Source: Glaciecola sp964621345
GTDB taxonomy: Bacteria > Pseudomonadota > Gammaproteobacteria > Enterobacterales > Alteromonadaceae
Assembly: GCA_964621345.1 (NCBI GenBank)
Contig: CAZUON010000002.1
Coordinates: forward strand, 1 to 64,000
DNA: 64,000 nt
Direction of reading: 5' to 3'
Shown here: one piece after another, positions 52,820-61,174 of the stretch
Layout of the letters: each line of letters starts with the position of its first letter
Numbering within the stretch: position 1 is the first letter of the stretch
Position numbers and translations under genes: made by a program
Notes under the pieces: generated by a model
What the model saw: only the letters and a program-made list of their open reading frames with translations
Told to the model about the DNA's origin: nothing
The model's database searches: none

Positions 52820-53608
52820 TGTTGCAGGTCGTTCTTTTAATCTGACGCAGTAAAGCGTTAATGTAGCTATCGCTATTTCAGTTTTTTCAGCATTGTTTAA
52901 AGTATGTGCTAGTTTCTCGGGCAATATAATTGCGCCGCCATATTGATTTACGTAACTTATTCCTACCCGTACGTCATTAGTTTTCATATGGTAAGGGTCC
53001 ATATGGTAGTCATGCATAATTGGTGTGCGAGAAAAATCGTTCGTATTTACTTTAGCACTCCATAACACATCGACAAATGAAGCTTTGTTGTCTGAGTTAG
53101 CTGGCTTTGCCTTGTATAAATACAGCGAATGCTCACAAAACGCGATACTTTCAATATCGGTAGATTTAAGCGGTTCGGTGGTAAAAGCAAAGTCGATAGT
53201 GCGCTCGTGAAGTTGCCTAGAGAGTTGCTCACTGCTTTGTATTTCACTTCTGATAGCCGCTTTAGGTACGATCGTATTGCAAGCTGAAAACAGGGTTTCC
53301 CATAATAGATTTACCGCATTTGGGGTGGCGCCCCATACAATAAACTCGATGTCTTGGGTACTAAGGGCATCGCGAGCGTGTTTTAGGGAATTAGCCATTT
53401 CGTTGGCATAGGGAAGAAGCTTTTTACCTGCAGGCGTGAGCTGAATACTATTGCGCTCACGGGTAAACAAAGCCGTATTGAAATACTCCTCGAGTTGCTT
53501 AATGCGAGCACTTACCGCAGCGGGTGTTAAATAAAGATTTTCAGCAGCTTTTGAAAAGTGCCGAGTTTTAGAAACTTCAATAAAGGTAATAAAAAACCTA
53601 AGGTCCAC
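52772..53608 (-). CDS. hdfR: LysR-family regulator, HdfR-like
   Basis: A 278-aa LysR-type regulator with a GTG start preceded by AAGGTTAAT. The N-terminal DNA-binding domain MDLRFFITFIEVSKTRHFSK, then AAENLYLTPAAVSARIKQLEE, LFTRERNSIQLTPAGKKLLPYA is strikingly close to HdfR of enterobacteria (same length and the same VSKTRHF and LTPAGKKLLPYA segments). HdfR represses the flagellar master operon in E. coli; whether this one does is unknown. It is convergent with the uxuR end. Confidence 0.82.
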   Translation of the reverse strand: MDLRFFITFIEVSKTRHFSKAAENLYLTPAAVSARIKQLEEYFNTALFTRERNSIQLTPAGKKLLPYANEMANSLKHARDALSTQDIEFIVWGATPNAVNLLWETLFSACNTIVPKAAIRSEIQSSEQLSRQLHERTIDFAFTTEPLKSTDIESIAFCEHSLYLYKAKPANSDNKASFVDVLWSAKVNTNDFSRTPIMHDYHMDPYHMKTNDVRVGISYVNQYGGAIILPEKLAHTLNNAEKTEIAIATLTLYCVRLKERPATLTDNIIAYLQNSQLP

Positions 53609-53753
53609 ACATTAACCTTAACCTTGTTTTGCAGATAATGCAGAGCTTACTCTTTATGCAAAACCGCGCAAGCAGATTCACTATGAACACTTAGGTTTTT
53701 ATTTAGATTGCTATGTATTCACCTAACAAATCTTAACCTTGAAAGTTGCTCGC

Positions 53754-53930
53754 TTAAGCTAAGCTGCGCTTATCAATGCGTTTAACGCTGGCTTTGTGTT
53801 TTTGCTTCAACATGTACTTGATTAGTTTTGCTTGTTTTAGTGCTTTGTTCTCACTACTGAAGCTGTCTTCGCCGAAGTTTTCGTCTTCGTAACCAAAGTC
53901 TTTCTTGTTGAAACGGTGGTCTTTACTCAT
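53754..53930 (-). CDS. 58-aa basic small protein, uncharacterised
   Basis: I translated this small gene directly. It starts MSKDHRFNKKDFGYEDE, continues with an acidic FGEDSFSSEN stretch and ends in a Lys-rich helix (ALKQAKLIKYMLKQKHKAS, then VKRIDKRSLA). The acidic N-terminal half and basic C-terminal half suggest a nucleic-acid- or protein-binding peptide. Start-codon context is poor (AAGA). It sits alone between the HdfR-like gene and the GT4 gene on the same strand. Non-random charge partition and codon use support it as a real gene; the function is unknown. Confidence 0.65.
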   Translation of the reverse strand: MSKDHRFNKKDFGYEDENFGEDSFSSENKALKQAKLIKYMLKQKHKASVKRIDKRSLA

Positions 53931-54110
53931 TTTCTTGTCTCAATATTACAGGTGCTGATGTTGTGATGTTACGTAGCAAAACCATTTCGCTACTCACCTA
54001 CTAATATCGGGTTTTTTTAGGTAAAAACCAACAAAATATTTTGTTGAGCATAAACATTATTTTTTTACAAAGAACATGGAAGCTTGTTGCAGCGCTCTAG
54101 AATTAGACCC

Positions 54111-55187
54111 TTATTGCAAGGTCCTAAAGTAATCGACTAGACGCTGCGCTTCATCTTGCACGCTGTATTGCGCTTCAACACTTGAACGGCCGTTCGCGCC
54201 CATTTGTGTTAATTTCACAGGGTCTTGCAACAACAGGTTGAGCTTCTCAGATACCGCGGCTTGATCATTTACCGGCACAATGTAACCGTCGGTACCAGGT
54301 CGCACAATATCTTCCCAAGCGCCTGCCTCGGTTGCGAGCACCGCAGCACCACTACTCATAGCTTCAAGTACAGTGAGGCCAAAGCCTTCGTTATCACTCA
54401 AGGCGCAAACAAGGCTTAGCGCGCCAAATATTTTGGGGATCTCTTCAAATTCAAGTTCACCAGTAAAGCTTATGCGCTCACCAAGACCCGCCGCGTCAAT
54501 ACGCTGCTTTAAATCATCTACAAAATCTTGGTTACTAGATGAAATAGCGCCTACCACTACAGCATGGTAGTCAGGGTACTGTTTGAGAACGTCAATGCAG
54601 CCTTGCACAAATAAGTGTACGCCTTTTTGTTTACGCACACGGCCAAGTATGCCAATACCGTATTTCCCACCAAAGCCTAATGCTTGCCAAGCGGCCTGTT
54701 TATCTTCTGCAGGCAGATATTGATCGCTTTGTACGCCATGAGGGTTGATCATAGCAACCGGCCCTTGAATATAGGATGCTGAGCGTTTACTTACCGCAAT
54801 GACACCATCCATTTTGTTAGTTAACCAAAGCGTTAAACCTGAGCGATAGCGCTGGGCTGCTGAACTAAACACCAGTTTGATTTTGGCCCTGAAAAGGTAT
54901 TTGAGAATAACGCCTTGAATCATTTCATCTACGCGGCGCGCATGAAATATTCGCCACTTTCCATTTTGCAAAGGTTTACGGCACATCTTTGCCGTTTCCC
55001 AAAAGCTTATATACACATCGTTGTCGGGTAGAAAATGACGACCCATGACGCGGGTGTTAATCATTTTGCGTTGATGCGACAAGACTTGCAGCATGGTTGA
55101 GGTAACGCCCGAAAAATTGGAGTTAGAATTCCCCACGATCAATTCAATTTCTTGTTCTTTTGTGGTGTTTTTTTCAAGGTTTGTCAT
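54111..55187 (-). CDS. GT4-family glycosyltransferase (LPS-core type)
   Basis: A GT-B glycosyltransferase of 358 aa from the ATG at 55187; a TTG nine codons upstream is the only earlier start. The N-terminal half holds the acceptor domain, and the C-terminal half has the GT4 donor site: GILGRVRKQKGVHLFVQG, SFTGELEFEEIPKIFGAL and the EGFGLTVLEAMSSGAAVLATEAGAW E-x7-E motif. FHARRVDEMIQG and INPHGVQSD resemble lipopolysaccharide core transferases. No other LPS genes are adjacent, so its acceptor is unknown. Confidence 0.88.
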   Translation of the reverse strand: MTNLEKNTTKEQEIELIVGNSNSNFSGVTSTMLQVLSHQRKMINTRVMGRHFLPDNDVYISFWETAKMCRKPLQNGKWRIFHARRVDEMIQGVILKYLFRAKIKLVFSSAAQRYRSGLTLWLTNKMDGVIAVSKRSASYIQGPVAMINPHGVQSDQYLPAEDKQAAWQALGFGGKYGIGILGRVRKQKGVHLFVQGCIDVLKQYPDYHAVVVGAISSSNQDFVDDLKQRIDAAGLGERISFTGELEFEEIPKIFGALSLVCALSDNEGFGLTVLEAMSSGAAVLATEAGAWEDIVRPGTDGYIVPVNDQAAVSEKLNLLLQDPVKLTQMGANGRSSVEAQYSVQDEAQRLVDYFRTLQ

Positions 55188-55399
55188 GTGCTGTCCAATG
55201 CAGAAATAAACCAATGGGGGCCTTAAACAAAAGCTTAGACCCTTGCGACATTGTAAGGCAGATTAATCAAGCTTGCAGATGTTTTATTGCAAATTATATG
55301 TTGACAAAAAAATGATGTAAATTGCGCATTCAGCACGTGACGCCGCGCTGATATTGTGAAAAGCTAAACAAACTTTTATTGCACAGATATGGCTCTACC

Positions 55400-55855
55400 A
55401 TGGAATTTACACTTAAAAAGGCCCCCGCTACTAAAAAAATAGCCCTAGTTGCACATGATCATATGAAACCCGTTCTGAGCAAATGGTGTCAAAAACACTT
55501 TGCGAATTTACAGGCTCAAGAACTTTTCGCAACGGGCACAACCGCTTCAAAGATTGCACAAGACACCGGGCTTGTGGTCGCACCTTTATTAAGTGGACCA
55601 CTTGGGGGAGACCAACAAATTGGAGCTCGCATTGCGCAGCAGCAACTCGACATATTAATCTTTTTTTGGGACCCACTTGAGTCTATGCCCCATGACCCAG
55701 ATGTAAAAGCACTGCTACGTATTGCAGCAGTATGGAACATTCCTGTTGCGTGTAATCCAAGTAGCGCAGATTATTTACTTAGCTCACCCATGCTAAATCG
55801 AGAATACGAGTATCGAGTACCTGATTACAACGCCTATCAAAAATCAAGAAGCTAG
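55400..55855 (+). CDS. mgsA: methylglyoxal synthase
   Basis: MgsA converts dihydroxyacetone phosphate to methylglyoxal and phosphate, a bypass that relieves sugar-phosphate stress. From the ATG at 55400 it is 151 aa, the family length (152 in E. coli). The motifs are complete: LVAHDHMKPVL (catalytic Asp/His region), FATGTTASKI, SGPLGGDQQIGARI (catalytic Asp), FFWDPLESMPHDPDVKALLR and WNIPVACNPSSAD. It is monocistronic. Ample sugar-phosphate influx from the two sugar loci in this window gives it an obvious physiological setting, but no direct link is shown. Confidence 0.95.
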   Translation: MEFTLKKAPATKKIALVAHDHMKPVLSKWCQKHFANLQAQELFATGTTASKIAQDTGLVVAPLLSGPLGGDQQIGARIAQQQLDILIFFWDPLESMPHDPDVKALLRIAAVWNIPVACNPSSADYLLSSPMLNREYEYRVPDYNAYQKSRS

Positions 55856-56032
55856 TTTATTTAGCTCTTATATCGCTCCTGTTGCAAGCTGTCCACACGT
55901 GTTTGATTGTAAAATAGCCTCATATTTTATGTGCTGTGACCGATAGCCTTAATAATGAACAATCAATGTGGGGTGTCGCTTTTAAGCTGTCGCCCAAAGC
56001 GGTTGTGGTCGACAAGGTATAAGGAGGGGAAG

Positions 56033-57367
56033 TTGAATAAAAGCGTTACTAAGCGAGTATTTTTACGACCTATTTTTTCAAGAATCAAAATTCTTATGAG
56101 TATTTCGGTAAATTATGACCGATTTTTTGTGTCTATTTTAGTATTGCTAGCAGGCATCAATCCCTTACATGCCAACACCGATACAAATGTCAGTGAATAT
56201 CCTGAACTACTCATTGCTATTGACGCAGACTTTTCTGCAAGTGCTAAAGAAGGTGGTGAAGCCATTGCAAGAGGGGCCCAAATCGCAATAGATGAGATTA
56301 ATCAAAAAGGCGGTATTCACGGCCTTATGTTGCGCTTGATAAAAAAAGACCATCGTGGAAACCCAGCAAGGGGGATTAAGAATATTCAGTCTCTGAACGA
56401 TGTGAATAATTTACTCGCTGTTATTGGTGGCGTACACACTCCTGTTGCACTGGCACAACTGCCTTATATCCATGAGCAAAAAATCTTATATTTAGGTGCA
56501 TGGGCGGCCGGAACCGGAATTGTTGAGAATCAATTTTCTCCCAATTATGTATTTAGAGCTTCAGTTCGAGATGAGTTGGCAGGTAATGTATTAATTGAAT
56601 ATGCAAAAAGTCGCGGCTTTAAATGCGTGGCTTTAGTGTTAGAACGAACTGGGTGGGGACGTTCCAATTTAAACTCTATCCGCAAAGCAGCGTTACAACA
56701 CAATATCAAAATAGTCTCCGAAACATGGATAAATTGGCGTCAAACTAAGTTCGACAATGAGATGTCAGCGATTGCACAGAGCAGTGCCGAAGCGATACTG
56801 TTAGTGGCAAATGTACCAGAAGGAGCGGTTGTAATTAAGCATATTCCTCCTGAAAAAAAGTTGGCTATTATTTCTCATTGGGGGATAGCAGCGGGCAAAT
56901 TTATTGATTTAATTGGTTTGGAGCGGCTCAAACAACTAAATTACGATATTAACGTATTGCAAACGTTTCACTTTGCGAACAACAAACAGAACCCACAAAA
57001 TCGGAAATTATTCGAGCAATATCAACAACACTATGATGCACAAGCAACACACTATAATGTACCGGCTCAAGTTGGTGTGGCTCAAGCCTATGATTTAGTT
57101 AACATGCTGTATTTGGCGTCGCTGAATGTAATTGCCGACAAAAGTGAAGACAACATTGTAAATAACCCCACTAGTATCGAAGTAATACAATCACTTAATG
57201 CAGATGCACTCGCAGATAGCTTGCTTCAGCTTAAGCGTTATAAAGGGGCAGTAAAAGACTACTTGCCACCGTTCAAAGAGAGCATGCAAGACGCACTGCT
57301 TAGCGAAGACTATTTTATGACTCGCTACAACGAGATGGGATATTTATCCCCCTATTTCGAGCAGTAA
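56033..57367 (+). CDS. periplasmic ligand-binding protein (branched-chain amino acid type) of a sensor system
   Basis: A periplasmic binding protein of the Peripla_BP_6 family (444 aa). I take the TTG at 56033 as start because AGGAGG lies 5 bases ahead; an ATG 26 codons upstream has no such site. A long signal region ends near NPLHAN. The binding domain begins PELLIAIDADFSASAKEGGEA and has GAQIAIDEINQKGGIHG, LAVIGGVHTPVALAQLPYIHE and the hinge motifs typical of type I binding proteins. No ABC permease genes follow; instead the next gene, 3 bases away, is a membrane-bound kinase. It is therefore probably the ligand sensor for that kinase. Confidence 0.88.
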   Translation: MNKSVTKRVFLRPIFSRIKILMSISVNYDRFFVSILVLLAGINPLHANTDTNVSEYPELLIAIDADFSASAKEGGEAIARGAQIAIDEINQKGGIHGLMLRLIKKDHRGNPARGIKNIQSLNDVNNLLAVIGGVHTPVALAQLPYIHEQKILYLGAWAAGTGIVENQFSPNYVFRASVRDELAGNVLIEYAKSRGFKCVALVLERTGWGRSNLNSIRKAALQHNIKIVSETWINWRQTKFDNEMSAIAQSSAEAILLVANVPEGAVVIKHIPPEKKLAIISHWGIAAGKFIDLIGLERLKQLNYDINVLQTFHFANNKQNPQNRKLFEQYQQHYDAQATHYNVPAQVGVAQAYDLVNMLYLASLNVIADKSEDNIVNNPTSIEVIQSLNADALADSLLQLKRYKGAVKDYLPPFKESMQDALLSEDYFMTRYNEMGYLSPYFEQ

Positions 57368-57370
57368 GAT

Positions 57371-60300
57371 ATGTCAGTTGCCTTGCCCAAACCGGCGCCG
57401 TCTTCTAAAGCATCAATCGCTCAAAATGATGTTCAATCACAACAAGCTCCGGCGCGAGCGACCTTATATGACCAATTACAAAAACTGGTACTCAGCCGAG
57501 TTATGGTCGTGGTATTTGCATTTACCTTGGCTATTTGTGCGTTATTTTTATGGGTAGGAGAATCGCAGCTCGAGGAACGACACTCACTTGAAATTGCGCG
57601 GTTTACTGATGCTCTAGAGCTTAGCATCGATAATGTTCGCACAAATATTGTGACGCTAGCGGCAAACGATTTACTTATTAACGCCATGATCGATTTTGAA
57701 ATGCGGGACGAGTACTTACCGCTGTTTTTTCAAAGCCTTAGAATTGCCAAGGGTGAAAATAATTTCTCTGCTTTGTATGATTTTTCAGGTGAGCTCGTTC
57801 AAGATAATAACTGGCCAATTGCACAGGTTGATGCAATGGCTCCCGATTGGAAAAAAACGGTATTAAATCAGGGTGAGGTATTAGAAATTATAAGCCCACA
57901 AGGCTTACTGATCATCACGCCTATTTTCATAAGCGGACAACCAGAGGGTGCACTCGCGGGTTTTACTGAAAACATCAGCGCATTAATGCAGGTTGACCCC
58001 AAACAGACAGCGCAAGTCTTGTTTGACAGTAATCAGCAAGCGGTTGCGACAACCGACGCGACTTACCTTGATTTAAACATGGATGAGTTTTTAGAGCTTA
58101 GTCGTAATAGCTTTGTGATGCAGACCCCATATAAAAACTTTAATGTGCTTAGTACTCAGAGTTTTAGCTCAGCCTATGCAGCAAGTATTTGGTTATTGCC
58201 CATCTTTTTAATGGCTATTTTAGGCACCTTATTCAGTAGCTGGTATGCAGTGCGTTTAGCGTCTGAAAAAAGTGCAGAAACACTTCAACGTTTGCATAAG
58301 AGCCTTGCTCAACAACTTCTTGATGAAGATATGGAGCCAATAACGCATGGACAAGACACAAGCAATGATATAGATGAAGCACTTGAGCTATACAACATCA
58401 GAGCTTCCTTTCACACGCTTACAACCGAAGTATTGGCGTTGTCGATTAGTAATAATAAGATAACCAACGTAATTAACTCACTGAGTGAGTTTTTGATTGT
58501 TGTGGATAACGAGGGTCATCTTATTCTCGAAAACGCTACCATCAAGGCGGCGTCTGCGGCATTGGGCATTGAACATAATGAGATAATCAGCCAAGCCTTC
58601 GACCTACTACAAACGGATACGAGTCCTTCATTTTCAACAAAGCATTATAGGTTGAATGAGCAAAATACAAAGGCGGTTGACGAACAGGCTCAAAATAATA
58701 GAGTTGAAGCTGAGTCTGAAAAAAGCAAAGCTCTATGTATCATTGACTGGCGCGTTACCCGATTTGTCAACAAAGCTGGTGAGACGATTGGCGCAATTGT
58801 AACTGGTCAAGATGTTTCCGAACGAGTCGCGCTAGAGCAAAACATTAAAATGCGAAATAAAGCCTTAGAGGCTTCTCCTGTAGCGGTATCCATTGCAGAT
58901 GTTTCTAAACCTTGGCAACCACTGATTTATGTCAATCATGCTTTTAGCACGATGACCGGCTTCAGCTTTGAAGAGGCCATTGGTCAGAATTGCAAGTTTC
59001 TACAAGGTGAGCAAACGCAAGCAGCATCCATAGCGGCAATAAGGCAGGCTATTACTAAAAATGAACCGCTTGATATAGAAATTAACAACTACCGTAAAAA
59101 CGGTGATCTTTTTGTCAACTCTCTCTCGATTATGCCGGTGTTTAATGACGATGGCAGCGTGCAATACTATGTTGCGGTGCAGCAAGATATTACACTAGAA
59201 AAACAAACGGCCCTGTTGTTATCACAGGCGAAAGATAAAGCAGAACAAACCATGGAGTCACAGGCAACATTCTTTGCAAGTATTAACCATGAATTGCGCA
59301 CCCCCATTAACGGTATCAATGGCATGCTTAAAGCGCTAATGAAAACTGAGCTTACTGAGAAACAAGTTAAATATGCGACACTCGCGAATAAAAGTGCCGA
59401 TAATTTGTTATTGATTGTTAATGACGTGCTCGATTACTCAAAAGCTGAATCAGGGCAGTTAAGCATCGAGCAACATCCTTGTGATGTTCATAACTTACTT
59501 AACGACATTTGTCAGCGTGTAGAGGCACAATGTCATAGTAAATCCCTGTCGTTTTCACGTTGCATCGACGAACTAAAAGGCCATACCTTTTTAATTGACG
59601 CGATGCGAGTACAGCAAGTCATCGAAAATTTGATTAACAATGCTTTGAAGTTTACTGATACCGGCGCAATTAGCTTAGCCGTTAAGTTACATCATGAGCA
59701 GCCCGAGGGAGAGTATAGCCTGCATTTTTGCATAAAAGACTCGGGCATTGGTATCGACCATAACCACCTCGTCGATATCTTTAAGTCTTTTAAACAAGTC
59801 AAGCAAGCCAGCAATAAAGTCACTACAGGCACTGGACTTGGGTTGACCATTAGCAAACAATTAGTTGAATTAATGGGCGGTAAAATTAAGGCGACAAGCA
59901 CCGTGAATGAAGGCAGTTGTTTTCATTTTTCGGTACGAACGCAAATCACTGAAGCACCTATTAGTAAATGTAGCGTCGACGTTCCCGACCTTACGGCAGG
60001 CAAAATCCCTAACGTTCTCATCGTTGAAGATAACGAAATCAATCAAGAGGTGTTGATTGCTACATTGACTGATACAAAAACCATCGTGGCACATAACGGC
60101 ATACAAGCGCTGGAGATTCTACAAAAAATCAAAGTACCAATTGATGTCATCTTAATGGATTGCCAAATGCCTGAGCTAGACGGCTGGCAAACTACTCGAA
60201 TGATTCGTGACGGGGAAGCGGGAGAAAAACACACAGACGCGCCCATTATTGCTATTACCGCATTTACGACCAGTTCCGATAAACAAAAATGCCATGATGC

Positions 60301-60385
60301 CGGCATGGACGACTACCTGAGCAAACCCTTCCAGCCGCAATCGCTACAAGAGAAAGTCTTGAGCTGGTCGAATAAACGGCATTGA
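57371..60385 (+). CDS. LOV-domain hybrid sensor histidine kinase
   Basis: A 1004-aa membrane kinase. Order: TM1 (about 37-60), extracytoplasmic sensor (61-269), TM2 (about 270-296), PAS-like domain (about 350-490), LOV domain (about 495-615), HisKA (H640 in SINHELRTP), HATPase (LINNALKFTDTG, DSGIGID, GTGLGLTISKQ) and a receiver domain (D930 in LMDCQMPELDG). The LOV domain has the flavin-adduct cysteine in NCKFLQG (C541), the NYRKNG and FVN asparagines and the VQQDIT glutamine, so it should bind FMN and sense blue light. It has no Hpt domain; the phosphorelay partner is elsewhere. Coupled with the binding-protein gene upstream. Confidence 0.93.
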   Translation: MSVALPKPAPSSKASIAQNDVQSQQAPARATLYDQLQKLVLSRVMVVVFAFTLAICALFLWVGESQLEERHSLEIARFTDALELSIDNVRTNIVTLAANDLLINAMIDFEMRDEYLPLFFQSLRIAKGENNFSALYDFSGELVQDNNWPIAQVDAMAPDWKKTVLNQGEVLEIISPQGLLIITPIFISGQPEGALAGFTENISALMQVDPKQTAQVLFDSNQQAVATTDATYLDLNMDEFLELSRNSFVMQTPYKNFNVLSTQSFSSAYAASIWLLPIFLMAILGTLFSSWYAVRLASEKSAETLQRLHKSLAQQLLDEDMEPITHGQDTSNDIDEALELYNIRASFHTLTTEVLALSISNNKITNVINSLSEFLIVVDNEGHLILENATIKAASAALGIEHNEIISQAFDLLQTDTSPSFSTKHYRLNEQNTKAVDEQAQNNRVEAESEKSKALCIIDWRVTRFVNKAGETIGAIVTGQDVSERVALEQNIKMRNKALEASPVAVSIADVSKPWQPLIYVNHAFSTMTGFSFEEAIGQNCKFLQGEQTQAASIAAIRQAITKNEPLDIEINNYRKNGDLFVNSLSIMPVFNDDGSVQYYVAVQQDITLEKQTALLLSQAKDKAEQTMESQATFFASINHELRTPINGINGMLKALMKTELTEKQVKYATLANKSADNLLLIVNDVLDYSKAESGQLSIEQHPCDVHNLLNDICQRVEAQCHSKSLSFSRCIDELKGHTFLIDAMRVQQVIENLINNALKFTDTGAISLAVKLHHEQPEGEYSLHFCIKDSGIGIDHNHLVDIFKSFKQVKQASNKVTTGTGLGLTISKQLVELMGGKIKATSTVNEGSCFHFSVRTQITEAPISKCSVDVPDLTAGKIPNVLIVEDNEINQEVLIATLTDTKTIVAHNGIQALEILQKIKVPIDVILMDCQMPELDGWQTTRMIRDGEAGEKHTDAPIIAITAFTTSSDKQKCHDAGMDDYLSKPFQPQSLQEKVLSWSNKRH

Positions 60386-60402
60386 AAACTGAGGCCGATG
60401 TC

Positions 60403-60504
60403 TTAATTCAACAGGACTTTATGACCTGCTTCCGCCAATACGTAAGCCGCCATTGCGCCCCTCGCACCAGAGCCTACGACTAAAACCTCATCTTGCTTGC
60501 TCAT
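60403..60504 (-). pseudogene. N-terminal remnant of a GMC-type flavoprotein oxidoreductase
   Basis: A 33-codon ORF reading MSKQDEVLVVGSGARGAMAA and then YVLAEAGHKVLLN before a stop. The sequence is the FAD-binding Rossmann start (GSGxxG) of GMC-family oxidoreductases, with the following acidic residue and the remaining 500 or so residues absent. It points to a gene lost by deletion, with the 3' end of the neighbouring LOV-kinase gene lying just beyond. Confidence 0.75.
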
Positions 60505-60594
60505 CAATACTCACGCCCTTTGACACAATACGTTCTTGCGCCCAAGGGGTTTGGTCAATGTTTGATGTTGATAGTTTAAAAGCGCGCACAGGCT

Positions 60595-61020
60595 TTACTT
60601 TTTGAGTAATTGAAAGCCAAGCCAGCCAGCCGTTGCCGACATTGCCGTTAGGCTGATGCCCCAAGCCCAATCAATAAGCATGATGTGCAGGGTAAATCCT
60701 TCGATAATGCTGTAATTGGTTAGGTTGTATGCGCCATAGCTTGCTAGCCCTAACAGAGCGCCGTCGATAGTTGCGTAATACCATGGTTTGTCTCTGTTTG
60801 GCACAACGGCCAAGACAAAGGCAACAAAGCCATACATGAGGTAAAACACCAACCATGGCCAAGTAATAAATTGTTGGCGTAAAAGGGTGGCCATTTCAGT
60901 CTGATACCACTGTTGGGCAATCAGCCCTAGCCAAATAAAATCTAAGAGGCCAAAAGCGATAAAAATAAACACCAGAGATACAGCGATATTAGCAAGATAT
61001 GTCTTAATATTTCTTAGCAT
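60595..61020 (-). CDS. DUF2177 family membrane protein
   Basis: A 141-aa inner-membrane protein with four hydrophobic helices. Motifs are those of DUF2177: GLLDFIWLGLIAQQWYQ near the start, AVVPNRDKPWYYATIDGALLGLASYGAYNLTNYS-type sequence in the middle and LIDWAWGISLTAMSATAGW near the end. No function is established. On the same strand it precedes the GMC remnant, and DUF2177 genes often lie beside flavoprotein genes, so it may be the survivor of a former operon. Confidence 0.85.
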   Translation of the reverse strand: MLRNIKTYLANIAVSLVFIFIAFGLLDFIWLGLIAQQWYQTEMATLLRQQFITWPWLVFYLMYGFVAFVLAVVPNRDKPWYYATIDGALLGLASYGAYNLTNYSIIEGFTLHIMLIDWAWGISLTAMSATAGWLGFQLLKK

Positions 61021-61174
61021 GTGAGTCCTTAAAGTCAGCCCATGTTAAAGAGCAGCAGATACCGGGTCAGCATATCCAATCTGTTCGCTATGAACAGTTT
61101 ATGTTGAATCTGCGTATGTCATAGCAACATAATAAGTATAGTTCTTACAATTAAAAAAACGATGGAGTTCATTT

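Noticed and set aside
60488..60670. Minus-strand ORF of 60 codons across the DUF2177 end
   Set aside because: It overlaps the DUF2177 gene and the GMC remnant in another frame and has no recognisable motif.
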